Positions 1 through 8,818 of a stretch of 58,089 bases of DNA are shown here, piece after piece (the first letter of the stretch is position 1; each line of letters starts with the position of its first letter). The stretch covers positions 13,202 through 71,290 of the forward strand of contig JAPPGX010000018.1 of assembly GCA_028877265.1 (NCBI GenBank). The letters are read 5' to 3'. Both the position numbers and the translations under genes were made by a program. Source of the stretch: Acidobacteriota bacterium. Lineage in GTDB: Bacteria > Acidobacteriota > Vicinamibacteria > Marinacidobacterales > Marinacidobacteraceae. The notes beneath the pieces were generated by a model. It was not told the origin of the DNA, did no database searches, and saw nothing but the letters and a program-made list of their open reading frames with translations.

Positions 1-75
1 TCCGGCGGGCCCCCCCCCGGGGGCGCCCATTTTTTTTTTTTTGGGCCCGCGGGGGGGGGGGGGGGCCCCCCCCCC
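1..75. other. Low-complexity contig end, probable assembly artefact
   Basis: This stretch is almost only runs of C, G and T, including a 12-T run and a 15-G run, unlike anything else in the window. It directly abuts a copy of the dispersed hairpin repeat. I read it as a sequencing or assembly artefact at a contig end and annotate no gene in it. Confidence 0.75.
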
Positions 76-103
76 GTGCCGGTCTGAAGACCGGCGGTCC
101 CGG
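76..103 (+). repeat. Dispersed hairpin repeat, copy R1 (partial)
   Basis: Contains the second hairpin of the family, GCCGGTC-TGAA-GACCGGC, followed by GGTCCC. The first hairpin is missing because the junk sequence begins here. It lies just 3' of the lipoprotein gene at 116-949. Assembly may have broken here because the repeat occurs many times in the genome. Confidence 0.75.
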
Positions 104-115
104 CCACGGCCCGGA

Positions 116-949
116 TCAGCGGACGGGAGTGGGCTCGACGAAGCCGCCGAGGGTCCACCAGTTGGCGGTCACCTCCGGGTCGCCGAACGTTGCTCCGGAG
201 CCGTAGGCGAGCACCAGATCGTAGATGTCGCCCCGATGCTCGCGGACCGCGGCGGAGAGGAAGATGGCGGGTACGTTCTCGTTGAGGACCGCGCAGTTCC
301 CGAGCTGGTAGGCCACCGACCACAGGCTGGCAGCCCCCGCCGGGTTCCCTTCGAGAACGGCCTCGACGATCGGCACGATGTCTTCCGTGGAGACGCAGCC
401 GACAACTCCGCTCAGGCCCAGGGTGTCCAGCGGAAAACGGTCGAGAGTAGGGTCGAACACGACGGTTTCGCCCGCTGCGAAGTGCGCGAACACGCGGTGC
501 TCGCCGTCTGCCGGCAGTTCGCGGATCTCCCGGTCGAGGTCCGCGCCGCCGACCCGCAGCGTGGCCCCTGGGGAGAACATCAGCTCGCCTTCGGGCACGC
601 TCACTCCGTCGCCGTCGTAGTCGCCGCGCCGGATCTCGTAGCGGAACTCCAGCCGCCCGGCTTCCGAGGCCGCGAGGGCGGCCGGCTGGCTCGCGAGTCC
701 CAGATCGAAGATCAGGAAGACCTCGCCGGTCGTCTCCACTGCTTCTCCACTCGTGACCAGGACGGCGAAGACGAGCTCCTCGCCGTCGAGATAGGTCCCG
801 TTCGCCGCCGGCTCGGAGACGATCTCCACGCGGTCGATCAGCGCGTTCGAGGGAGCCCCGGGGCCCGGGCTGGTCGGGCCTTCCCCGCCCTCTTCGCACG
901 CGGAGAGGGCGAAAAGAGCGAGCGCCGCAACGGCAGCGGCCCGTCTCAC
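116..949 (-). CDS. Lipoprotein with a cadherin-like/SwmB-type domain
   Basis: 277 aa. The N-terminus has an Arg pair, a hydrophobic stretch and lipobox L-S-A-C at about residues 14-17, so it is probably lipid-anchored. Residues about 35-140 resemble the repeated extracellular domain with the pattern 'S.P..NGTY..GEE..F.V..' and an acidic GDYDGDGVSV loop typical of calcium-binding adhesin modules. The C-terminal half (about 145-277) is not recognised and has two cysteines. The GTG start overlaps the symporter stop by 4 bp (GTGA), making this the last gene of that operon. Function is unknown; a surface or periplasmic binding role is inference. Confidence 0.7.
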   Translation of the reverse strand: MRRAAAVAALALFALSACEEGGEGPTSPGPGAPSNALIDRVEIVSEPAANGTYLDGEELVFAVLVTSGEAVETTGEVFLIFDLGLASQPAALAASEAGRLEFRYEIRRGDYDGDGVSVPEGELMFSPGATLRVGGADLDREIRELPADGEHRVFAHFAAGETVVFDPTLDRFPLDTLGLSGVVGCVSTEDIVPIVEAVLEGNPAGAASLWSVAYQLGNCAVLNENVPAIFLSAAVREHRGDIYDLVLAYGSGATFGDPEVTANWWTLGGFVEPTPVR

Positions 950-2475
950 CGCTGCCTCGCCCAGCGCGCCGCCTCGTCCACGTGCTTCGCGCCCTCCGGA
1001 TCGGGGCGGGTCAGGAGGCTGACCACGATGGCGGCGGCGAACCCGGCGGCGAACCCCACCACCATCTCGTAGAGCTCGAAGTACGCCGGCTTCCCCCGCA
1101 GGAACCAACCCACCGAGGTCAGGAAACCGGTCACCATCCCGGCGACCGCCCCGGGAAGCGTCATCCGCTTCCAGAAGATCCCGAGGATCGCGACCGGCGC
1201 AAAGGCGCAGCCAAGCCCCGACCACGAGAACAGCACGAAGAAGAAGATGACTCGCACTTCCGGGAGGGCGACGCCGATCCCGACCACCCCGAGCGCCAGC
1301 GTGACGGCCTTGCCGAAGCGGGCCAGCCGGGCGTCGTCCCCGGTCACCCGGGCGATGAACCCCGAGAGTCCCGGCGCCGCGCGGTTCCGGTGCCGCGGCC
1401 CGAGCAGCTTCTCGAAGAAGTCCCGCACGACCGCCGACGAGGCGAGCAGCAGCACCGAGTCCGCGGTGGACATGATCGCCGCCAGCACCGCGGTCAGGAA
1501 CAGGCCGGTGACCACCGGCGGCATGAGGTCGGAGGCCAGCAGCGGCAGGATCCCCTCCGGGTCGTCGATCACGGGATAGAGGACCCGGCCCGCCATCCCG
1601 GTGAGCACGGCGCCCAGATCGAAGAGCACGATCACGAACGCGGCCATGAACCCGCCGTCCGAAAGCGTGCGCCGGTCCTTCGACGCCATGAACCGGACGA
1701 GGAGCTGGGGGGCGCCGAGAAAGGCGAGCCCGATCCCCATGTGGCTGACCACGTCCGCGATCCCCTGGCCGCTCATCCCCGAGCTTCCGAGCGGCCGCAA
1801 GAGGCCCGGATCGGCGCTCGCCAGCCGCTCCGCCAGCACCGAGAGGCCGCCGATCTCATGGATCGCGACCAGCGGCAGCGCCACCAGCGCCGCCGCCATC
1901 AGCGTCGCCTGGATCAGGTCGCTCCAGGCCACCGCCTTGAGCCCGCCGAAGCTCGTGTAGAAGAGGATGACGACCGCTCCCAGGATCACGCCCGCCTCGT
2001 AGGGAATCCCGAGGAACGACTCGAACGTCTTGCCCGATCCGGTGAGCTGGGCGGCCATGTACGTCCCCGCCATGACCAGGATCACCACCGACCCGAGGAT
2101 GCGGAGGACCTGCCGCCGGTCGCCGAACCGCTCCTCCATCCAGTCGGCGACCGTGATGGCGCGGTAGCGGTCGGCGAGGGCCTTGAAGCGGGGGCCGATG
2201 AAGGCCCACGCCACCGCGGTGGCCAGCACCTCGCCGAAGACGATCCAGAGCGCGTTCACCCCCAGCAGGTATCCCATCCCGGTGAGCCCGAGGAGCAGCC
2301 AGGCGCTCTCCCCGGTGCTCGCCGCGGAAAAGCCGACGACGGCCGCCGGGAGCTTCCGGCCCGCCAGGTAGTAGCCGGCGAGGTCGCGGGTGCTGCGGGA
2401 ACTCCAGATCGCCAGCCCGAAGAGGATGGACAGGTAGGAGATCAGTACAGCCCAGAGCGGCCAGTTGGCGGGCAT
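946..2475 (-). CDS. Sodium:solute symporter (SSS/PutP family)
   Basis: 509 aa with about 13 membrane segments, the usual size for the family. The N-terminal WLLLGLTGMGY segment corresponds to the conserved TM2 region of PutP-like transporters that lines the substrate and sodium sites. It takes up a small organic solute with Na+ across the inner membrane. The substrate cannot be read from sequence; the secreted amidohydrolase and the small membrane peptide upstream suggest a product of peptide or amide hydrolysis. Starts at ATG 2475, 9 bp after the 35-aa ORF, and is coupled to the downstream lipoprotein gene. Confidence 0.9.
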   Translation of the reverse strand: MPANWPLWAVLISYLSILFGLAIWSSRSTRDLAGYYLAGRKLPAAVVGFSAASTGESAWLLLGLTGMGYLLGVNALWIVFGEVLATAVAWAFIGPRFKALADRYRAITVADWMEERFGDRRQVLRILGSVVILVMAGTYMAAQLTGSGKTFESFLGIPYEAGVILGAVVILFYTSFGGLKAVAWSDLIQATLMAAALVALPLVAIHEIGGLSVLAERLASADPGLLRPLGSSGMSGQGIADVVSHMGIGLAFLGAPQLLVRFMASKDRRTLSDGGFMAAFVIVLFDLGAVLTGMAGRVLYPVIDDPEGILPLLASDLMPPVVTGLFLTAVLAAIMSTADSVLLLASSAVVRDFFEKLLGPRHRNRAAPGLSGFIARVTGDDARLARFGKAVTLALGVVGIGVALPEVRVIFFFVLFSWSGLGCAFAPVAILGIFWKRMTLPGAVAGMVTGFLTSVGWFLRGKPAYFELYEMVVGFAAGFAAAIVVSLLTRPDPEGAKHVDEAARWARQR

Positions 2476-2484
2476 GTCAGACCG

Positions 2485-2592
2485 TCAGCTTCCGGCCCTT
2501 CGTCCCCGCGCGGCGTTCCAGATCGCGAGCGCCATGCCGGGCACGATGGCCACGATCAGCAGGACCCACGCGGCCGCGGGAAACCCGCTCAA
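2485..2592 (-). CDS. Small single-TM protein, putative symporter accessory peptide
   Basis: A 35-aa ORF starting at TTG 2592, whose TTGA overlaps the stop of the amidohydrolase gene. GGAGAGG lies just upstream inside that gene as a ribosome-binding site. The peptide is one hydrophobic helix (AAWVLLIVAIVPGMALAIW) followed by a basic tail (NAARGRRAGS). Short single-helix proteins encoded immediately before SSS transporters are a recognised arrangement ('symporter small accessory protein'). The position, 9 bp before such a transporter, is the main support. It is the only stretch between the two large genes. Confidence 0.6.
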   Translation of the reverse strand: MSGFPAAAWVLLIVAIVPGMALAIWNAARGRRAGS

Positions 2593-5500
2593 CGATCCTC
2601 TCCGTTCGGGCGGATCGGACGGTCATCCGACCGGAACATCTCCTCCTGGAGCCATGGATAGCCCCCGTAGGACCGCGGATCAGGCCACACCTCGTCGAGG
2701 GTGTCCCCGTCGTAGATGCGGCCGTCCTTCACCACGAGGTGGATGTCGGCGGTGGCCCGGATGTCGTCCAGCGGGTTCCGGTCCAGCACCACGAGGTCGG
2801 CGAGCTTGCCGTCCTCGATCGTCCCGAGTTCGTGCTCCAGGCCGAGGAACGCCGCGCCCTGCCGTGACGCGAGATCCAGCGCCCCCTCGGCGCCCATCGC
2901 CGGCTCGGCCATCCAGATCTCCCAGTGCGATCCGATGCCGTGGTGCTGGCCGTGGGCGCCGATGGCCCCCGAGCCGCCCTCGTCCACGATGTCCTGGAGA
3001 CCCTGGGCGAGCAGCGGGAAGCTGTAGTCGGTCTCGGGTCGCAGCGGCCGCCGCCTCGTGTGCGGAATCAGCATCCGCCAGGGCAGCCAGCGTTGCTGCT
3101 TCGGATCCTCCCAGTTGGCGGTCTCCTGCCAGAAGTACTCCTCGTTCCAGACGGAGGGCCCGCCGACCACGAAGGTGATCGAATAGACGGTCTTCGTGCG
3201 CCCGAAGAACTTGGCGGCGTCCGCGTAGAGCGGGATGTAGGTGAGCGGATGTTCCCAGGCGGTCTGCCCGTCGAGGATGAGCCCCACGTTGTAGACCAGG
3301 CTGCCCCCCTCGCCGGTGAGCATGAGCTTCCGCTCGCGCGAGATGTCGGCGATCCACTGCCGCTGGTCGCGCCGCGGCTGCATGTAGGACTTGATCGCGG
3401 TGGCGCCCCACGACGTCAGCCGCTCGACGTTGTTTTCGGCGTCCTCGTAACTGCGGATGTCATTCTGGCGGGAGCCGTCGCCGTTGTACATCGGATCCCC
3501 GGTGCTGTACATCCGAGGCCCGACCATCTCGCCGGCCTCGACCAGCTCCGCCGCCGCGAAGACGTTCTGGGACCACTGCGAGTTGTCGAGGGTGGTGGTC
3601 ATCCCGTAGGCGAGGTAGATGCCCGCCTCCCAGTTGCGGCGCGGCAGCACTCCGGTGTGGTCCCGGTGGTGGTGCGCGTGCATGTCGATGAACCCCGGGA
3701 CGATCGTCTTCCCGGAGACGTCGATCTCGCGGTCCTCGTCGGTCCGGGCGCAGTCGCCGACGCAGGCGATGCGGCCGTCCACGATCCGGACGACGCCCTC
3801 CTCGAGCGTTCCCTGTTCGCCGAGGGTCACGATGCGGGCCCCGGTCAGGACCGCGGAGCCCTTCGCCCGCGAGCGCGGGAGGTCGAGGGTGATCTCGTGT
3901 TGGGTCGTCTCCTCGCTGTCGGGGTCGTAGGTGGTGATCCGCGGCCCGCTACCGAGGTAGAGAAGCCCGTCGGGAGTCCAGCGAGGGAACAACCCGCCGT
4001 CCTTCGTGACGGTGCGGATCGGCAGCGACGCCCGCCGGCGCTCGATGTGGGGGGGCTCCTTGCCGGCCCCCGGCCAGGGCAGCGCCGTGACGTAGACGTT
4101 GTCGCCTTCCGAGAACGCCACCCAGCGCCCGTCCGGCGAGGGAGCCGCCTCGTCGGCGAACGGGAAGGTGAGGTGGACGCGCCGGTCCGAGCCGTCGGCC
4201 TTCACCGAGACCAGCCGGGTCACGTCCTCGCGCTGGCCACCGCGCTCCCAACTGTCCTGTTCGGGGAAGAAGAGGCGGCCGTCGGGCCCGAAGGAGGGGG
4301 CCACGATCTGCCGGCGCGGCATGAGGGGACGGCCGGCGTTGTACGGGCGGAGCGTCTTCGTGATGACGGTCGCCTCGCCGCCCGCGGCCGGAATGCTGAC
4401 CAGGTCGTAGCGGAGGTTCTGGGACCACGAGCGACCGCGCGCCGGGGCGCCCGTACCGCGCGCCACCACGATGGCGGCCCCGTCCGGCGTCCACACCGGA
4501 TGGATGTACTCGGAGGAGGTTTCGGTGAGCCGGGTGGGCGCCCCGCCGGCCGCCGGCACCGTCAGGAGGTGCCCGTTCGTGTCGTCCCAGGAGGTGTAGG
4601 CGATGGTGGCGCCGTCCGGCGAGAAGGCGGGCGACAGCTCGTAGGCCGGATCGTCGCCCTGGATCAGCCGCTCGGGGGCCCCGTCCGGCAGTGTCATCCG
4701 GTAGAGCCGCCCGGCGGCGTGGAAGACAGCCACCGAACCGTCCGGCGAGACCGCCGGCCAGCGGATCATCCGCGCCCGGAAGGTGTCCCCCGAGATGTCG
4801 AACTCCGCCCGGGCCTGCTCGGAGACCCGGCGGCGCACCTCGGCGACGAAGGGGACTTCCTCGGTGGCGCCGCTGGCGGCGTCCACCCTGACGATCCGGC
4901 CGCCCCGCAGCACGTAGATGGCCGAGCTGTCCGGGCTCCAGGAATACCCGGGGAGGACGCGCTCGGTCTTCATCCCCTCGGCGAGATCGGTCTCGATGGG
5001 GTCGGCGAGCAGGCGCTCGGCCCCGGTGTGGAGGTCCCGCAGGAAGAGCGCGGTGCGAGGCCCGAACCGGTGGCCCTTGAACGAGATCGTGCCGCCGGGG
5101 ATGCGGCGCGCGAAGGCCAGCCAGCGCCCGTCGGGGGAGGGCTCGGGGGCGATCGCGCCGCCGCTCGATCCCTGGTACTGCTGCTGGGACTCTCCCTCGG
5201 TCACGTCGTAGACCTTCCCGGTCTCGAGGTCGAGTTCCCGGATCTGCATCGCGCCGCGGACCAGGTCGCGCTCGGAGGAGGGGGCGAAGTGGAAGTAGAG
5301 GGTCCCGTTCTTCGATGGCGCTGGCCAGCTCGCGCGCCCGTATTCCGCGCCGTCCACCAGTTCCACCCCGCTGCCGCCGTCGGGATGGAAGAGGTAGAGG
5401 CCCGACCGCCGCGGCCGGGCAAGCGTGTTCCAGCGGGCCACGATCCCCTGCCCGTTCGGGAGCCACGCCGGGGTGGCGACGCGCGATTCGGGGTCCTGGT

Positions 5501-5930
5501 GGACCGCACGCGGGTTGCCGCCGTCGGCGTCCATGAGCCAGAGGTTCGACTGCCCGCCCCGGTCGGAGACGAAGGCGATGGTCGTCCCGTCCGGCGACCA
5601 GCGCGGGTGGTAGTTCACGGCCACCCCGCTGTCCTGGGTCAGGCATTCCGCCCGCCCGCCGGTTACCGGCACCCGGTAGACGTGGCCGAGCAGGTCGAAG
5701 ACGATGGAAGCGCCGTCCGGCGAGACGTCGAGGGACATGAAGGTGCCCTCGGAGGTCTCGAAGACGAGGTCGTAGGCGTCGCCCCGGGCGAGGGTGGTGT
5801 CCCAGCCCGAGTCGTCGGTGCGGCCGCCTTTCTGGGCGGCGGCGGCGCTGGCGACCAGCAGTAACGCCGCGATCGGAACGAGACGGCGCGGCAAGCGCGT
5901 CGGGACGGGCGGAATGAGCGGATTCCTCAT
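2589..5930 (-). CDS. Secreted TolB-like beta-propeller fused to an amidohydrolase
   Basis: 1113 aa. Start at ATG 5930 with AGGAGA 5 nt upstream, followed by a signal peptide ending in ASAAAAQ. Residues about 40-690 hold repeated PD40/TolB motifs (SPDG..I.F, WSPDG, FSPDG). Residues about 735-1085 are a metal-dependent amidohydrolase: PGFIDMHAHHH around 745, a TGEGGS segment near 873, WEHP near 893, GAHGQHHG near 995 and the closing GKLADLVVLDRNPL. It probably hydrolyses a peptide-like or cyclic amide substrate in the periplasm or outside the cell. First gene of an operon with the accessory peptide, SSS symporter and lipoprotein. The substrate is unknown. Confidence 0.9.
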   Translation of the reverse strand: MRNPLIPPVPTRLPRRLVPIAALLLVASAAAAQKGGRTDDSGWDTTLARGDAYDLVFETSEGTFMSLDVSPDGASIVFDLLGHVYRVPVTGGRAECLTQDSGVAVNYHPRWSPDGTTIAFVSDRGGQSNLWLMDADGGNPRAVHQDPESRVATPAWLPNGQGIVARWNTLARPRRSGLYLFHPDGGSGVELVDGAEYGRASWPAPSKNGTLYFHFAPSSERDLVRGAMQIRELDLETGKVYDVTEGESQQQYQGSSGGAIAPEPSPDGRWLAFARRIPGGTISFKGHRFGPRTALFLRDLHTGAERLLADPIETDLAEGMKTERVLPGYSWSPDSSAIYVLRGGRIVRVDAASGATEEVPFVAEVRRRVSEQARAEFDISGDTFRARMIRWPAVSPDGSVAVFHAAGRLYRMTLPDGAPERLIQGDDPAYELSPAFSPDGATIAYTSWDDTNGHLLTVPAAGGAPTRLTETSSEYIHPVWTPDGAAIVVARGTGAPARGRSWSQNLRYDLVSIPAAGGEATVITKTLRPYNAGRPLMPRRQIVAPSFGPDGRLFFPEQDSWERGGQREDVTRLVSVKADGSDRRVHLTFPFADEAAPSPDGRWVAFSEGDNVYVTALPWPGAGKEPPHIERRRASLPIRTVTKDGGLFPRWTPDGLLYLGSGPRITTYDPDSEETTQHEITLDLPRSRAKGSAVLTGARIVTLGEQGTLEEGVVRIVDGRIACVGDCARTDEDREIDVSGKTIVPGFIDMHAHHHRDHTGVLPRRNWEAGIYLAYGMTTTLDNSQWSQNVFAAAELVEAGEMVGPRMYSTGDPMYNGDGSRQNDIRSYEDAENNVERLTSWGATAIKSYMQPRRDQRQWIADISRERKLMLTGEGGSLVYNVGLILDGQTAWEHPLTYIPLYADAAKFFGRTKTVYSITFVVGGPSVWNEEYFWQETANWEDPKQQRWLPWRMLIPHTRRRPLRPETDYSFPLLAQGLQDIVDEGGSGAIGAHGQHHGIGSHWEIWMAEPAMGAEGALDLASRQGAAFLGLEHELGTIEDGKLADLVVLDRNPLDDIRATADIHLVVKDGRIYDGDTLDEVWPDPRSYGGYPWLQEEMFRSDDRPIRPNGEDR

Positions 5931-5993
5931 GGGGTCTCCTCCGGAAGCGGCGCCCTCGGGGAAGAGCGGCCGGATCGCATAATAACGGCGCTC

Positions 5994-7007
5994 ATGACCG
6001 GGCCCTGCGAGTCGCTTCCATCCGGAAACGGGATGGGTGACCCCGCCGCCGGCGGCGTGAAGACGATCGCGCCTCCGGGTTGGAGAGACGCCCGGGCAGC
6101 GGCGGCGCGGCTCCGGCAGGTGTTCCCGCCGAGCCCGCTCCTCCCGGCCGGACCGGAACTCGCGGACGGACTGCTGCTGAAGGCGGACACCCTGCTGCCG
6201 ACGGGTTCCTTCAAGGTGCGGGGCATCTGGGACGCGGTCTCGCAACTGGGGGAGGAGCGGGTGGCGCCCGGCCTCTCCACCGTCAGCGCCGGGAACACGG
6301 CGCTCGCGCTCGCCTGGGCGGCCCGGCGGCGCGGCGTCCCGGCGTTCTCGCTGCTGCCGGAGACCGCACCGCCGGCGAAGGTCGAGGGGTTCCGGGCCGC
6401 CGGCGGCACGCCGCGCCTCGTCCCGGTTCCCGAGCTGTTCCGGTTCCTGAAGGAACACCTCTGGGAGGACGAGCCCTACCTGTTCGTCCATCCCTGGACC
6501 TGCCCGCTGGTCCACCGCGGCCACGCGAGCCTCGCCGTCGAGCTGCTCGAGGCGGCGCCGGACGTCGAATCGGTCTTCATCCCGGTCGGCGGGGGCGGTT
6601 TGCTGACCGGGGTGGCCGGGGCGCTCAAGGACCGGCGCCCGGACGTCCGCATCTTCGCGGTGGAGCCGGCCGGATGCGCGGCGCTCCATCACAGCCTGGA
6701 GGCCGGACGCGCGGTATCGGCGCCGTGCGAGACGGTCTGCGACGGCGCCGCGGTCCCCTACCTCACCGAGGAGCTCTACCCGGCGCTGGCGGGCCTCGTG
6801 GACCGCACCGTGCTGGTCCCGGACGAAGACACCCTCGCGACCTCCCGCGATCTGCTGCTGAGCCAGAAGCTCGTCACCGAGCCTTCGGGGGCGCTCGCGA
6901 CCGCCGCCGCCCGGATGGTGCCGGCCGGAGAGCGCGGCCTCAGCGTGGCTCTACTTACCGGCGCCAGCGTGGGGGAACCGGGCATCCGCCAGTTGCTCGA
7001 CGCCTGA
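5994..7007 (+). CDS. PLP-dependent enzyme, threonine/serine dehydratase-like
   Basis: 337 aa from ATG 5994; a start at 6033 is also possible. It is a fold-type II PLP enzyme: the Schiff-base lysine is K74 in TGSFKVRG, SAGNTALALA matches the substrate loop (usually S.GNHA), and PVGGGGLL at about 196-203 is the phosphate-binding glycine loop. There is no C-terminal ACT domain, so it resembles catabolic or biodegradative threonine/serine dehydratases and serine racemases more than biosynthetic IlvA. Divergent from the amidohydrolase gene with a 63-bp shared upstream region. Its 3' end overlaps the next, convergent gene by 57 bp. Confidence 0.85.
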   Translation: MTGPCESLPSGNGMGDPAAGGVKTIAPPGWRDARAAAARLRQVFPPSPLLPAGPELADGLLLKADTLLPTGSFKVRGIWDAVSQLGEERVAPGLSTVSAGNTALALAWAARRRGVPAFSLLPETAPPAKVEGFRAAGGTPRLVPVPELFRFLKEHLWEDEPYLFVHPWTCPLVHRGHASLAVELLEAAPDVESVFIPVGGGGLLTGVAGALKDRRPDVRIFAVEPAGCAALHHSLEAGRAVSAPCETVCDGAAVPYLTEELYPALAGLVDRTVLVPDEDTLATSRDLLLSQKLVTEPSGALATAAARMVPAGERGLSVALLTGASVGEPGIRQLLDA

Positions 7008-7490
7008 CTCCTCCACTCGTGCTCGCTCCCCTGTGAGGCACGGGTCCCGGAATGTATGCGTCAAGCCGATGAAACCCAGCAGCAGCATCGAACCGGGGGC
7101 GAACACGGGCGTCACGCCCGTCACGGCCTCCACGAGGAGTTCCAGGCCTTCCAGCTCCGGGTACAACTCGCGCTTGAACTCCAGGTTTCCCAGGAAGTGG
7201 TAGCCGACGCCGGCAATCGCGGTCACGATCAAGAGCATCATCATGACCCGCGTCATCCTGACGCTGGTGGCGGTCGGCGACAGGAAGTGCCAGATGATGA
7301 CAGCCAGGCAGCCCGACAGCACGATCAGGGGAATGCTCTGGGCCGGCTCTTCGAAGTGTCCGAGCAGCGTCAGTTCCACACTCGTGCCGGTGATGCCAAG
7401 GGCGACGATCCCGAGCAGCATGATCCGGACTTTGCGAAGAACCCCCGACTCGCGGGAGGCGGGCGTCTCGTTGCCCGTCGCGATGGTCAT
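6951..7490 (-). CDS. Four-helix membrane protein of unknown function
   Basis: 179 aa with four predicted membrane helices at about 25-45, 55-70, 80-100 and 125-145. No catalytic motif is visible and I do not recognise the family. The helix pattern and the lack of a better reading frame support it as real. The last 19 codons run antisense into the PLP-enzyme gene and look like non-conserved tail, so the C-terminus may be an accidental extension. No clear ribosome-binding site precedes ATG 7490. Confidence 0.6.
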   Translation of the reverse strand: MTIATGNETPASRESGVLRKVRIMLLGIVALGITGTSVELTLLGHFEEPAQSIPLIVLSGCLAVIIWHFLSPTATSVRMTRVMMMLLIVTAIAGVGYHFLGNLEFKRELYPELEGLELLVEAVTGVTPVFAPGSMLLLGFIGLTHTFRDPCLTGERARVEESGVEQLADARFPHAGAGK

Positions 7491-7794
7491 GTCCGCCCTG
7501 CGCTGTCCTCGTGAGGTGACTTGGGGTGTCGCGTAGGAGTTCCCGACCGGTCAGGGCGTGGATTGGCGCCGCCGGGGCCGAATCAGGGGCTCGCCACCGT
7601 GCCCGGGAGACACACCCCCTCGATCCTTTTTTTCATGGATGGGGCAGTGCAACCCAGGTTGGACATCCGTTTCCTCGCAGCGGGACAGGCGCGGCGGCGG
7701 AGAAGAATACCGGTTGCGAGGGCCGGATCGTTCTAGGATTCCCGCCGATGGACCGCGCAGGCACCCTCAGGCTCCCGGCGAAACGACCAACGAG
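7491..7794. other. Intergenic region between divergent genes
   Basis: 304 bp separate the divergent membrane-protein and DjlA-like genes. It contains a seven-T run near 7626 without a hairpin in front of it, and a TAGGAT sequence near 7734 that could be a -10 element for the DjlA-like gene but has no well-placed -35. I see no convincing gene, RNA or repeat. Confidence 0.4.
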
Positions 7795-8604
7795 ATGGGT
7801 TTCTGGGGAACGCTGATCGGCGGGACGCTCGGGTGGACCCTGGGCGGTCCGCTCGGCGCGATGCTGGGCGCCGCCATCGGCTCCAGCATGTCGGGTTCGG
7901 CCCGGATGCACTCCTACCCGGGCGGGGGACCGGGTGCGCCCCCTCCCCCGCCGCCCGGGAACACCCACGAACAGCGCCGGGTGGCGTTCTTCGTGGCCAC
8001 CTTCGGGGTGATGGGCCACATCGCGAAGGCGGACGGCCAGGTCACCGAAGAAGAAGCTCAGCTCGCCCGCGAAGTGATGGCGGGACTCGGGCTCGACGCC
8101 CGGGACCGAACCCTCGCAGCGCGGATCTTCAACGAGGGCAAGTCACCGCGCTTCAACCTCGACGACGCGCTCGGCCAGCTCGTCCAGGTGGCCGGGCGGC
8201 GCCGGAACCTGCTCCGCGCGTTCATGGAGATCCAGTTCAAGGCGGCCTGGGCGGACGGCAGCGTTCACCCCGAGGAGCGCCGGATCCTGGACCACATCGG
8301 GGCGTTCCTCGGCTTCTCGCGCGGCGAGATGGCCCAGATGGAACGGGTGGCGTCCGCCGGGATGCGGCCGCGAGGCCCCTCCCCGGAGGAGAAGCTCAAG
8401 GAGGCCTACGGGGTGCTCGGCGCGAACCGGTCCGCGGGCGACGACGAGATCCGCTCCACCTACCGCCGGCTCATGCGGCAGCACCACCCCGACCGGCTCG
8501 CGGCGCAGGGGTTGCCCGAAGAAATGAAGGACGAGGCCACCCGGCGCACCCAGGAGATCCAGAAGGCCTACCAGACGATCCGGGAAGCGCGGCGCGCTGC
8601 GTAG
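7795..8604 (+). CDS. DjlA-like co-chaperone: glycine-zipper, TerB and J domains
   Basis: 269 aa. The N-terminus (1-35) is a Gly/Ala-rich glycine-zipper segment likely to sit in the membrane, followed by a Pro/Gly linker. Residues about 60-180 match the TerB-like helical domain (FGVMGHIAKADGQVTEEE, repeated as AAWADGSVHPEERR). Residues about 200-265 are a J domain with the essential H-P-D tripeptide in RQHHPDRL, which stimulates Hsp70 ATPase. This order is that of E. coli DjlA, a membrane-anchored DnaK partner. Start chosen at ATG 7795 because upstream codons are not protein-like. Confidence 0.85.
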   Translation: MGFWGTLIGGTLGWTLGGPLGAMLGAAIGSSMSGSARMHSYPGGGPGAPPPPPPGNTHEQRRVAFFVATFGVMGHIAKADGQVTEEEAQLAREVMAGLGLDARDRTLAARIFNEGKSPRFNLDDALGQLVQVAGRRRNLLRAFMEIQFKAAWADGSVHPEERRILDHIGAFLGFSRGEMAQMERVASAGMRPRGPSPEEKLKEAYGVLGANRSAGDDEIRSTYRRLMRQHHPDRLAAQGLPEEMKDEATRRTQEIQKAYQTIREARRAA

Positions 8605-8672
8605 CGGCGGGACGCTTCCCGCTCCATTCTCGGATCAGGTCGGGACTGCTGTTCTGGGGGCCTTCGGCCGCG

Positions 8673-8700
8673 GTGCCGACCGGAGGTCGGTGTCCAAGCC
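8673..8700 (+). repeat. Dispersed hairpin repeat, copy R2 (degenerate)
   Basis: GTGCCGACC followed by GGAGGTCGGTGTCC is a diverged second hairpin. The paired arm GCCGACC/GGTCGG is kept while the bases differ from the other copies. It precedes two better copies in the same gap between the 3' ends of the DjlA-like and hppA genes. Confidence 0.5.
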
Positions 8701-8736
8701 GTCTTGCTACGTGGCTCGGCAGGCAAGTCCGCCCTT

Positions 8737-8781
8737 CCGCTGTGCTGCGCGCAGCGGGTGCCGGCTGAAGCCGGCGTTCCC
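8737..8781 (+). repeat. Dispersed double-hairpin repeat, copy R3
   Basis: First hairpin CGCTGTGC-TGC-GCGCAGCG (8738-8756, one G-T pair), then GGT, then second hairpin GCCGGC-TGAA-GCCGGC (8760-8775) and GTTCCC. The preceding GTGGCTCGGC also occurs before copy R4, so R3 and R4 look like a tandem duplication of about 85 bp. Confidence 0.75.
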
Positions 8782-8818
8782 TACCCGCGCGCTCTGTGGC
8801 TCGGCGGCTATACGCAAT

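Noticed and set aside
41..1072. Long plus-strand ORF at the contig start
   Set aside because: It begins in the homopolymer junk and runs antisense to the lipoprotein gene; its Arg/Gly-rich composition is that of a GC-rich shadow frame.
2925..5864. 979-codon plus-strand ORF
   Set aside because: Antisense shadow of the propeller-amidohydrolase gene; low-complexity Arg/Gly/Val/Asp composition and no family resemblance.
7620..7634. Intrinsic terminator at a seven-T run
   Set aside because: No GC-rich hairpin precedes it and it lies upstream of two divergent genes, where no transcript is expected to end.
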